From: Procambarus clarkii | Taxonomy: Eukaryota > Arthropoda > Malacostraca > Decapoda > Cambaridae | Reading direction: 5' to 3' | Assembly (NCBI RefSeq): GCF_040958095.1 | Contig: NC_091172.1 | Coordinates: forward strand, 5,648,029 to 5,712,028 | DNA length: 64,000 bases | In this document: piece after piece, positions 55,000 to 64,000 of the stretch | Layout of the letters: each line of letters starts with the position of its first letter | How positions within the stretch are numbered: position 1 is the first letter of the stretch | The notes under the pieces: model-generated | The model's database searches: none | Told to the model about the DNA's origin: nothing | The model's input: only the letters and a program-made list of their open reading frames with translations | Translations under genes and position numbers: made by a program

Positions 55000-57357
55000 T
55001 AAGTAAGTAATTATCAAAAGAAGGCACCAAACTGGGAAGGCTATGTAGCACCATCAAATGTGCGGAATAATCAGAGGGCGCTAAATATCACCAAGGATGC
55101 CAATACGAGAACAAAAATGCATAAGGTGAACAATATCAAAAGTATCCGAGTCACCAAGAATTCCATTGAGGGACAGGCGACCGCGAGGGGCGGTCGGAAA
55201 GCAAGACACACGCTCGTCCTGGAAGTCAGGACATTCAAGAAGGACATGCACGACCGTAAGAGGGACAATGCAATTAGGACAATAAAGAGCAGGGCTGCGC
55301 TCCATCAAGTGACCATGGGTTAAGCGAGTATGGCCAATACGCAACCTCGCCAGAGCTGTTTCCCATCGCCGGTTACGGTGGCAGGAGGACGGCCATGAGG
55401 AAACACAACATTTAGGAGTATGAAGTTTGTTACCAGTAACAGACGACCAAAAAGCCTGCCAATGGGTAAGAATGGAGGAATGGATAAACGGGTAAAAGTC
55501 GGAATATGGAATACCTTTACGAGAGATGGGACAAGAGCGGACAGCTTCCTTGGCGGCAGCATCCGCACGCTCATTTAAAGACACACCAATATTGCTGGGA
55601 ACCCAACAAAACTCAACCGACTTAAATTTACTGTGGACAAGAAACAGCCAATGCTGGATCTCGACAACTACTGGATGAACCTTCATGACGATATCACCCG
55701 GTTCCGAGAGCCGAGACCCGACCCGAGAGCCATGAGGGCACTACGCGATTCAACAACAACTAGAAAGGAAGACTGACAACGAGAAAGCAGGAGACGAAGA
55801 GCATAGAGAATAGCATAAAGCTCTGCTGTAAAGATGCTAGTCTCCGGAGGTAAGCGACACATATAAGTGCGATTAGGAAAAACAACAGAGTAGCCAACAC
55901 CGTCCGCAGACTTAGACCCATCGGTGAAGACAGAAACGGAGCGGGAGTGAGAAGAAAAGTGCTCAAGGAAAAGGCGTTTTAGAACCGTAGGAGGGGTAAA
56001 AGCTTTAGTGATGTGGGTCAAGGATGTACAAAACTGCGGAAGGGGGACTCTCCACAGGGCAAAGAAGGAACAACACGAGGAGGAACATTAGAAACACGAA
56101 CGGAAAGAGAATCCTGTATGCGAGATAACCGGACAGAAAGAGGGATGTGGTGAAGAGGAACAGGAACCGCAGGAGGGGTAAAAGTTAAAGCATGACAGAG
56201 GCGAGAGGAAGGATGTTGTAAGGACCGCGCAAGATAGCGAAGACAGTAGCGATCACAGCAGTCTTGGAGACACAGGAAGCCAGTGTCAACATACAAGCTA
56301 AGGATGGGAGTCGAACGAAAGACACCAGAACTGAGGCGCAACCCAGTATGGTGCAAAGCATCAAGACGGCGAAGAGTAGAAGGAGAAGCAGATGAGTAAG
56401 CAGCGCAACCATAATCGAGCTTAGACAGGACAAGAGAGGAATGTAAAGCAAGGAGAGTGCACCTATCCACTCCCCAAGAAGTATGGGACAATACCCGAAG
56501 GAGGGCAAGGGCCTTAGAGCACTCAAAACGGAGGTAAGAGATATGGAGAGACCAAGACAAACGAGTGTCAAGGAATAACCCCAAAAGCTTTGCGGAATCT
56601 TTGTACTCAAGGGGATGATCATAAAGTGACAAAGAGGGACGAAGAACGACCCGTTTCTTAGTAAAAGACATGGCACAAGTCTTAGAAGTAGAGAACTGAA
56701 GCCATGATCGGTGGCCCAAGACGACACGGCATCAATCGCAAGTTGAAGCCGGCGCTGAAGGAGAGGCGAATCATCACCCTGACAGCAAAGAGTAAGATCA
56801 TCGACATAAAGAGCGGAGAAGACACCTAAAGGAAGAGAGGAAAGAAGACCATTGAGGGCAACCAGAAAAAAAAAAAGAGTAGTGCTCAGAACACTACCCT
56901 GGGGCACACCTTCGTATTGCTGAAAAGAGGCAGAGAGAGCGGTACCAAGGCGCACCCGAAAGGAACAACGAGAGAGGTAGCTGCGGAGAAAGAGAGGGAG
57001 ATGACCACGAAGGCCAAAAGAATGAAGCTGGGACAGAATATGATATAAATAAATATGATATCGCCAAGTGGTGCCGTAAGCCTTTTCCAGGTCAAAAAGG
57101 ACGGCAACAACGGAGGTCCTCGCAGCAAAAGCAGTACGAATATAGACCTCCAAGTTCACCAGGACATCTGTCGTGCTGCGGCACTTGTGGAAACAAAATT
57201 GAGACGGGGAGAGGTGGTGATGGTGTTCTAGGAACCACATCAGACGAACGTTAACCATACGTTCAAAGAGTTTGCAGACACAACTTGTGAGGGCAATAGG
57301 GCAAAAGTCCTTAGGGGAAGTTCCCAGAGACCCTGGTTTGCGAACAGGGAGGACAAC
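55000..57357 (-). mobile_element. I/Nimb-like LINE, copy 3 (5'-truncated, minus strand)
   Basis: On the minus strand it starts inside the reverse transcriptase (VVLPVRKPGSLGTSPKDF at about 57355) and runs to the C-terminus at about 55081 and the TTAC-type tail at 55000. Reverse transcriptase, RNase H (VFTDGSKSADGVGYSVV at about 55930) and CCHC-type end are present with several frame changes: an extra YHIYLYHIL, an A-run giving extra Phe codons, and a filler patch at 55683-55720. The 5' truncation is typical of LINE insertion. Confidence 0.82.
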
Positions 57358-57472
57358 CTCCCTGGTGGGTATGGTGAACAGGTCTTCATCTGGACACACT
57401 GAAGGTGTCTCTATCATTATACACAGCACAAATTAGTAGCTGGTAATCCAAAAACAATTTCACACTACTGTA

Positions 57473-58120
57473 CAGTGTTACCTCAGTTTACGAATTTAAT
57501 CCGTTCCCAGAGATGGTTCATAACCCGAAAATTCGTAAACCGAAACATATTTTCCCATAAGAAATAATGTAAATTGAATTAATCCTTTCCACACTCCAAA
57601 AAATATTAACTTCAAAGTAAATGTTATACCTAATTCCCCCAAATCTTTAGTACTAAAGTATGTATAAGTTATTGCTTACCTTTATTGATGACTTGTTGGT
57701 GTATGGCAGACGGTGAAGAAGGGGTAGTAGGAAAGGTGTTAGTGTTTGGAAGGAGAGTACCTTCCAGTATAACATCAGGCAGTGATGACTTCTCTGGGAT
57801 ACTCTTTTTCCTACGTTTTGCAGTACTACTAGGACCTGGTTGTGACTCGCTGTTTGCTTGTCTTACCAAGAATCTGTCTAAAGATACTTGTTTTCCCTAC
57901 ATTTTAACACTTGTCTATAGTGAGAGATCACATTTTCATTTAAAAGGTCAATGCAACGGCCTGCTACAGCTCTATCTGGGCGAGTTTTTTCAACAAGACT
58001 ATGCAGTTCTTCCCATACATCACACATTTTCTTAATGAGGAATGGACATCCTCTACTCAAAACTATTTTCTTAGGTTGAACCTTACCACTGACTCTTTTA
58101 GGACCCCATGGCAAGATATA
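57473..58120 (-). mobile_element. Tigger/pogo derivative d (cut by derivative e)
   Basis: Starts CAGTGTTACCTCAGTTTACG after TA. The minus-strand mini-frame at 58114-57878 (KVSGKVQPKKIVLSRG-type start joined to KKMCDVWEELHS) is followed, after a frame change, by MVRQANSESQPGPSST and SSLPDVILEG. The far end is missing because derivative e begins at the atatata sequence where derivative b reads on (atatataataac). Confidence 0.72.
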
Positions 58121-58122
58121 TA

Positions 58123-58664
58123 CAGTGGGGCCTCGATTTACGTTGGAAATCCGTTCCCAGAGACGTATCGCAAGTCAAATTTATTTTTCCCATAAGAAAT
58201 AAAGGGAATTGAATTAATCCGTTCCACACCCTCCAAAATATTAACTTAAAAATACATTTTATACTAAATACAATTTTTTTCTTTAACTACAATACAGTAC
58301 CTATGTTTATCTTACATTTATGGAGGACTTTTGATGGCGTATGGAAGATGATGAGGAGGAGGGAGGAGAGGTGTTACTATTTGGAAGGGGAGTCCCCTTC
58401 CATTATAACATCAGGCAGTGAGGACTTCTCTGGGGTACACACTCTGTCACATTTTGCCTGCATACTACTAGGACCTGCTTCTGGCTCACTGCTTGATTTT
58501 CTCACTAGAAATCGTTCCATTGAACATTGTTTTTCCCTTCTTTCCAACACTTGTCTGTAGTGAGGCATCACATTGTCATTAAAAAAATCAATGCAACAGG
58601 CTGTTACAGCTTTATCTGGGTGATTCTTTTCAGAAAAACTTTGCAGTCCTTCCTATACTGCACA
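58123..58664 (-). mobile_element. Tigger/pogo derivative e (truncated)
   Basis: Starts CAGTGGGGCCTCGATTTACG at 58123 and holds the C-terminal tail on the minus strand (MMPHYRQVLERREKQCSMER, SSLPDVIMEGDSPSK). It stops in the middle of the tail near 58664 without a second end. 58665-58852 shows no gene. Confidence 0.7.
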
Positions 58665-58852
58665 CAACCCCAGTCTGGGGGTTACCTGGGCACATCTAGT
58701 CTCAAAATAAACTCTAACCTTCGTGTTTTTCTACAACAGATTCAAAAGTCAACAATAGCTGTCTGAAAATAGAAATGCACAAGCATATGAGAAATGTAAA
58801 CAAATAAGATGTGGACAATGTTCTTAATACATAATACTAATGTGTAGAGTAA

Positions 58853-61141
58853 GGTAAGGTAATTATCAAAAGAAGGCACCAAACCGGGAAGGCTATGTAG
58901 CACCATCAAAGTGCGAAATAATTAGAGGGCGCTAAATATCACCAAGAATGCCAATACGAGAACAAAAACGCATAAGGTGAACGATATCAAAAGTATCCGA
59001 TTCACCTAGAATTCTATCGAGGGACAAGTGACCGCGAGGGACAGCCGGAAGGCAAGACAAACACTCGTCCTGGAAGTCAGGACATTCAACAAAGATATGC
59101 ACAACTGTAAGAGGGACAACGCAGTTCGGACAATAAGGAGCAGGGCGGCGCTCCATTAAGTGACCGTGGGTTCAGCGGGTATGACCAACCCGCAGCCGTG
59201 CCAAAGCAGTTTCCCACCGCCGGTTACGGTGGTAGGAGGAAGGCCACGGGGACACTACGTTTGAGAGTACGCAGCTTGTTACCAACCCACAGAGGACCAA
59301 CAACCCTGCCAACGGGCAAGAATGGAAGAATGAATAACAGGATAAAAGTCGGAATAAGGAATACTTTTACGGGAGATGGGACAAGAACGGATAGCTTCCT
59401 TAGCGGCAGCATCCGCACGCTCATTGAAAGAAACACCAATATGGCTGGGAACCCAGCAAAACTACCGATTTAAATTTACTAGAAATAAGAAACAGCCAAT
59501 GTTGAATCTCGATGACCACCAGATGGACAGGATTAAAGGACCCTAGAGCCATGAGGGCACTACGAGAATCAACTACAACCACAAAGGAGGAATGAGAATG
59601 AGAAAGCAAGAGACGAAGAGCATAGAGAATAGCATAAAGTTCTGCCGTAAAGACGCTAGCCTCCGAAGGGAGGCGACACATATAAGTACGGTCAGGAAAA
59701 ACAACAGAGTAGCCCACACCGTCCGCAGACTTAGACCCATCAGTGAAGATGGAAATAGAGTGGGAGTGCGAAGAAAAGTGCTCAAGGAAGAGGCTTTTCA
59801 GAATAGTAGGAGGGGTAAAGGCTTTAGTAATACAAGTCAAGGACGTACAAAACTTGGGAAGGGGAACTCTCCACGGAGGTAAGGAAGGAACAATGCGAGG
59901 AGAAACATTAGAAATATGAACAGAAAGAGAATCCTGAAAGTGAGATAACCGGACAGAAAGTGGGAGACAATGAAGTGGAACAGGAACCACAGGAGGAGGA
60001 AAAGTCAATGCACGACAGAGGCGAGAGGAAGGATGTTGGAAGGACCTGAGAGGAAGGATGTTGGAAGGACCTCGCAAGATAGCGAAGACAGTAGCGATCA
60101 CGGTGGTCCTGAAGAGAGAGAAAGCTAGTGTCAACATACAAACTAAGGGCGGGAGTCAAACGAAAGGCACCAGAGCTGAGACGCAACCCAGTATGGTGCA
60201 AAGCATCAAGACGGTGAAGAGTAGAAGGAGAAGCAGAAGAGTATGCAGGGCAACCATAATCGAGTTTAGACAGGACGAGAGAGGAGTGCAAATAGAGGAG
60301 CGTGCGCCTATCCGCTCCCCAAGAAGTATGGGACAAAACCTTAAGGAGGTCAAGGGCCTTATAGCATTCAACTCGGAGGTAAGAGATATGGGCTGACCAA
60401 GACAAACGAGTGTCAAAGACCAACCCCAAAAGCTTCGCGAATTCCTGTACACAATGGGATGACCATAAAGCGACAAAGAGGGACGAAGAACGACATGCTT
60501 CCGAGTAAAAGTCATAGCACAAGTCTTAGACGCAGAGAACTTGAAGCCATGATCGGTGGCCCAAGACGACACGGCATCAATCGCAAGTTGAAGCCACCGT
60601 TGAAGGAGAGGGGAATCATCACCCCGACAGCAAAGGGTAAGATCATCAACATAGAAAGCAGAGAAGACGTCAGAAGGAAGAGAGGAAAGAAGACCGTTGA
60701 GGGCAACTAGAAAAAGAGTAGTGCTCAGAACACTACCCTGGGGTACACGCTCATACTGCTGAAAAGGGGCAGAGAGAGCAGTACCAAGCCGCACACGAAA
60801 GGAACGACAAGAGAGGAAGCTCCGGAGGAAGAGAGGGAGGTTCCCACGAAGGCCAAAAGAATGAAGTTGAGACAGAATATGATACCGCCAGGTAGTGTTG
60901 TAAGCCTTTTCCAGGTCAAAAAGGACGGCAACAACGGAGGTCTTCGCAGCAAAAGCAGTACGAATATAGACCTCCAAGTTCACCAGGACATCTGTTGTGC
61001 TGCGGCACTTGCGAAAACCAAATTGAGAAGGGGAGAGGTGGCGATAGTGCTCTAAGAACCACATCAAACGAACGTTGACCATGCGTTCAAAGAGCTTGCA
61101 GACACAACTCGTGAGAGCAATAGGGCGGAAGTCCTTGGGGG
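58853..61141 (-). mobile_element. I/Nimb-like LINE, copy 4 (5'-truncated, 13-bp target duplication)
   Basis: ATGTGTAGAGTAA stands at both edges (58840-58852 and 61142-61154). The minus-strand frame opens with SPKDFRPIALTSCVCKLFER at about 61140 and runs through YVDDLTLCCRGDDSPLLQRW and RNase H (IFTDGSKSADGVGYSVV) to the C-terminus near 58932. The last part has several frame changes. The target duplication and sudden 5' truncation are the usual marks of target-primed insertion. Confidence 0.85.
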
Positions 61142-61269
61142 ATGTGTAGAGTAAAACATACACTTTTAGGTTGACATGGTCTGGAGTCTTCCATAAATGG
61201 ATAGAAACCAAATTTCCAAGTGAGACACTTATTAGTACTTGACCCAGGAATTTGAAATTATAACTATCA

Positions 61270-61518
61270 GGGAGCCGGTCGGCCGAGCGGACAGCACGCT
61301 GGACTTGTGATCCTGTGGTCCCGGGTTCGATCCCAGGCGCCGGCGAGAAACAATGGGCAGAGTTTCTTTCACCCTATGCCCCTGTTACCTAGCAGTAAAA
61401 TAGGTACCTGGGTGTTAGTCAGCTGTCACGGGCTGCTTCCTGGGGGTGGAGGCCTGGTCGAGGACCGGGCCGCGGGGACACTAAAGCCCCGTAATCATCT
61501 CAAGATAACCTCAAGATA
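61270..61518 (+). mobile_element. tRNA-headed SINE with a CR1/L2-like LINE 3' tail
   Basis: The head reads gggagccggtcggccgagcg, with an A-box-like tcggccgagcgga and a B box ggttcgatccc at 61322-61332, so RNA polymerase III could start it. A central body follows (aaacaatgggcagagtttc... cctgttacctagcag). From about 61449 the tail is ggcctggtcgaggaccgggc, then cgcggggacactaaagcccc, closing with two ctcaagata units. The tail matches the LINE 3' end at 32836-32902. SINEs of this kind have no protein and use the enzyme of the LINE whose tail they share. Confidence 0.88.
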
Positions 61519-61971
61519 GATCAGCTTGTGAATAAAAAAATACCATCTGTATTTTAAGACTTTGGAGTCTATAAATTAAACTACAGTATGATAGCCCAGG
61601 TAAAGGAGCAAATTTTATTTTTATCAACGGTAAATAAAATCAAAACTATGATTTATCTAATGTAATTTACATGCTGTACAAATATTGGGATTCCAAAGTA
61701 TTATCTACAGTATCAGTTTATTATGCCATATTCAAACACATCTCCAGGAGTTTTTGGCTTCTTGACAATGACAGCAACTGCATCCTTTGTCCTGTTGAAG
61801 GATAAAACTTGTTAATAATCAAAAGTCAATAGTATAATGAAATTCAAGTTTAATAACAGTTAATTACAAAATAATCTTTGTTCTTGATGATTCTTAGCTT
61901 TTTTTTTTTTTTTAAGTGTATAAAAGGTTTTATTTAAGAACCTTACATTAGCCGAAGCCTGAATAAAAATA
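61519..61971. other. AT-rich stretch without a gene
   Basis: AT-rich, with a T-run near 61901. No frame, repeat or RNA gene recognised before Tigger derivative f. Confidence 0.5.
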
Positions 61972-62668
61972 CAGGGGTACCTCGGTTTAAGAATTTAATT
62001 CGTTCCTAGAGACGGTTCGTAACCCGAAAATTCGTAAACCAAAGCTAGTTTCCCAATAAGAAATAATGGGAAATGAATTAATCCGTTTCTGACTCCCCAA
62101 AAACTTCACTACCAAGTAAATTTTATACCCAATTCATCCAAATCTACACTACAAAAGTATGTTCAAGTTATTACATACCCTTGCTAATGACTCTTGTTGG
62201 CATATGGAAGATGGTGAGGATGGGGAAGGAGGAGAGGTATTACTGTTTGAAAGGGGAATTCCCCCTTCCATTATAACATCAGGCAGTAAAGCTTTTTCTG
62301 GAGTGCACACTCTGGCACATTTTGCCTGCATACCACTAGGTCCTCGTTGTGGCTTACTGCTTGATTTTTTCACAACAAAACGATCCATTAAAGATTGTTT
62401 TTCCCTTCTTCGCAACATTTGTCTGTAGTGAGACATCACATTGTTAGTGAAAAGATTAATGCAACGGCCTACTACAGCTTTCTCTGGGCGAGTTGTTTCA
62501 ATAAAAGTTTGCATTTCTTCCCACATCTGACACCACTTTCTAAATGTTGAGGAAGGGACTTTCTCTTCTGCCTCATCCTCCTCTGGAGAAATATCCTCAG
62601 CTGCCTCTTGTTGCTGCTCCTTTTCAAGGGCTTGGAGTTCTTCCGTGGTCAGTTCTTCGTTGTGTTCT
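61972..62668 (-). mobile_element. Tigger/pogo derivative f (truncated)
   Basis: Starts CAGGGGTACCTCGGTTTAAG after TA. On the minus strand it codes for LEHNEELTTEELQALEKEQQ, KWCQMWEEMQTFIETTRPEK and GPSGMQAKCARVCTPEKALL, the transposase C-terminal tail. It ends abruptly near 62668 where plus-strand LINE sequence begins, so the other end and the transposase start are missing. Confidence 0.75.
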
Positions 62669-62950
62669 AGTACACAATGTGTCAACTTTGTGAAAGAGAA
62701 AACATGCACTCTCTTGAACATTATATTGTAGAATGTCCCATACTGACTGACTTTCGCCCTCCTGGGCTAAGGTATGCTGAACTCTGTAATTACTATACGA
62801 GTACTGGAACACTTGATGATATATTGGACTTGTACCCAAGACTGACCATGTAATGTATCAATTATACAATGTATATATGTATGTATGTGATGTAACTATA
62901 TAACCTGAGCTTGTAAAAGCACCTTAATCACCTTCAGTGATTAAGTCCTT
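62669..62950 (+). mobile_element. 3' end of another LINE, with a Cys/His motif
   Basis: The frame 62677-62853 reads MCQLCERENMHSLEHYIVEC, then PILTDFRPPGLRYAEL and ends DLYPRLTM. CX2CX9HX4C is the pattern of the C-terminal Cys/His motif of many LINE ORF2 proteins. The following 3' UTR ends near ccttcagtgattaagtcc. The sequence is not close to the other LINEs in this window, so it is another family. Confidence 0.55.
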
Positions 62951-63009
62951 AATTGCACACTAGTTTCTCTATCAGCTATCTCACCCTGTCAGAGTAAAAG
63001 AGACAAATG

Positions 63010-63096
63010 TATGCAAATGCATGTGTGTGTATATATGTATGTATATATGTATATGTACGTATGTGTGTGTGTATGTATGTGTATACAGTATATATG
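63010..63096. repeat. (GTAT)n/(TG)n microsatellite
   Basis: Mixed runs of gtat, tgtg and tata words, with a shorter similar run at 62874-62890. A simple-sequence repeat without coding potential. Confidence 0.85.
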
Positions 63097-63202
63097 GACG
63101 CTGATCAGAATTACATTTCACCTTTGTAAATGCACATTAATGACACTATGTAAAAGACACATTGAACACTTTATGTAGGGCATACGTAAATCTGTTTATG
63201 TA

Positions 63203-64000
63203 CGGTGGCACCTCGACTTACGATGTAAATTTGATCGAAAAATGCGACTCGACATACGATGGTGTCGTCGACTAATGATATTTGTTGGTACATGTTTGGG
63301 TCGACTGAGCGCGCGTTTCCCGGTCACGCGGGCCGACCTGCCTCAGTTTTCTACAGCTGCTCACTAAGTGACGATCACGCCTATAAGAAATTCCGTTTTT
63401 GTGGTGATTTTTTGCTTTTTGAACATAAAAGTAATTATTATATATCACGCCATGAGTCCCAAGAAAATCAGTGGTAAGGTTCAACATATGAAAACCCATG
63501 TAAGGATGACCTTAGAGCAAAAACAAACGATCATTCGTAAATATGAAGATGGTGTGCGGGTTGTTGAACTAGCTAGGCAGTACAATAAATCTCAGTCAAT
63601 GATATCCACTATACTGGCTAAGGAAAAGGACATTATAAGTGCTATAGTGGCAAAAAGCGTATCAATAATCACGAAACAGAACACAAACACTTGAGGATGT
63701 TGAACAGTTATTATTAATTTGGATACACAGCAAGGAGATAGCGGGTGATAGAGTTTCAGAGGCCATCATTTGTGAAAAAGCAAGGAAATTGCATGAAGAC
63801 CTTTTAAAGAAACCCCCTGGAACGAGTAATGCAAATGCAAAAAGAGTTTAAGGCGAGCAGGAGATGGTTTGAGAAATTTAGAAAAAAAAAGTGGAATTCA
63901 TAGTGTTGTGTGTTGCGAGCTGGTGGAGAAACACAGTGAAGAACTGACCACCGAAGAACTTCATAAGGAGCAGCAACATGAGACAACTGAGGAAATTTCT
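63203..64000 (+). mobile_element. Tigger/pogo derivative g (runs off the window; N-terminus kept, core missing)
   Basis: Starts CGGTGGCACCTCGACTTACG after TA 63201-63202. The transposase start at 63452 reads MSPKKISGKVQHMKTHVRMT, ELARQYNKSQSMISTIL (helix-turn-helix, CENP-B type). After a frame change near 63680 it reads LEDVEQLLLIWIHSKEIAGD and CEKARKLHEDLLKKPPGTS (second HTH). It then jumps near 63910 to ELVEKHSEELTTEEL, the beginning of the C-terminal tail. The DDD core is gone. It keeps the fullest DNA-binding region of the short Tigger copies. Confidence 0.82.
63452..63694 (+). pseudogene. N-terminal DNA-binding region of Tigger transposase, derivative g
   Basis: 80 codons from ATG 63452, with the conserved MSPKK start and a first helix-turn-helix. 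It stops early through a frame change; the second HTH follows in another frame. In related transposases this region binds the element ends. Confidence 0.7.

Noticed and set aside
61270..61345. A functional tRNA gene
   Set aside because: A- and B-box-like words are present, but the stretch runs without a break into a SINE body with a LINE tail, and a clean cloverleaf could not be drawn.

Overview
This is a eukaryotic window made almost wholly of nested transposable elements, with one recognisable host gene. The mix of families suggests a decapod crustacean, perhaps a crayfish or relative: DIRS-type tyrosine-recombinase retrotransposons, I/Nimb-like LINEs with RNase H, CR1/L2-like LINEs, Tigger/pogo elements with cttacga-type ends, and a tRNA-headed SINE. 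This placement is inferred from the repeats and is not proven.

Layout. 1-5155: remains of one or two Ty3/gypsy elements, namely a gag-protease frame fused to integrase and RNase H ends, then LTR-like sequence, then a second LTR, primer-binding site and gag start. 5588-7741 (-): a pogo/Tigger transposase with a DDD core, broken by one stop and one frameshift, with a 75-bp minisatellite in its C-terminus. 8600-12974, 13296-19962, 24323-27085 and 33109-38882: four DIRS copies (B, C, D, E), all plus strand and all decayed. C has the fullest domain set, but its reverse transcriptase lacks the catalytic YLDD stretch. 20677-24110 (+): the last, very long coding exon of an AASDH (beta-alanine-activating enzyme) homologue, with a splice acceptor in front and a poly(A) signal behind. 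27086-31509: a CR1/L2-like LINE on the minus strand, with three short Tigger derivatives in and beside it.

31640-44249: an I/Nimb-like LINE (copy 1) that has taken in a CR1/L2-like LINE fragment and all of DIRS copy E. 44884-50996: a nearly intact sister (copy 2), whose ORF2 has only one stop codon. 51325-52053 (-): an unidentified decayed reading frame. About 52050-54450: an R2-group LINE with a restriction-like endonuclease. 55000-57357 and 58853-61141 (-): two 5'-truncated I/Nimb-like copies (3 and 4). Between and after them lie more Tigger derivatives, the SINE (61270-61518), a LINE 3' end and a microsatellite.

What stands out: (i) three DIRS copies keep an internal complementary region that reads as the joined left and right ends of the element, as the circular-intermediate model predicts; (ii) the SINE and a CR1/L2-like LINE share a hairpin-bearing 3' tail, the usual sign that a SINE uses that LINE's enzyme; (iii) short Tigger derivatives keep a frame that joins the transposase start to its C-terminal tail; (iv) three short perfect palindromes and two templated 22-nt patches suggest local template switching during repair; (v) a minus-strand frame of unknown identity lies against the R2-like element.
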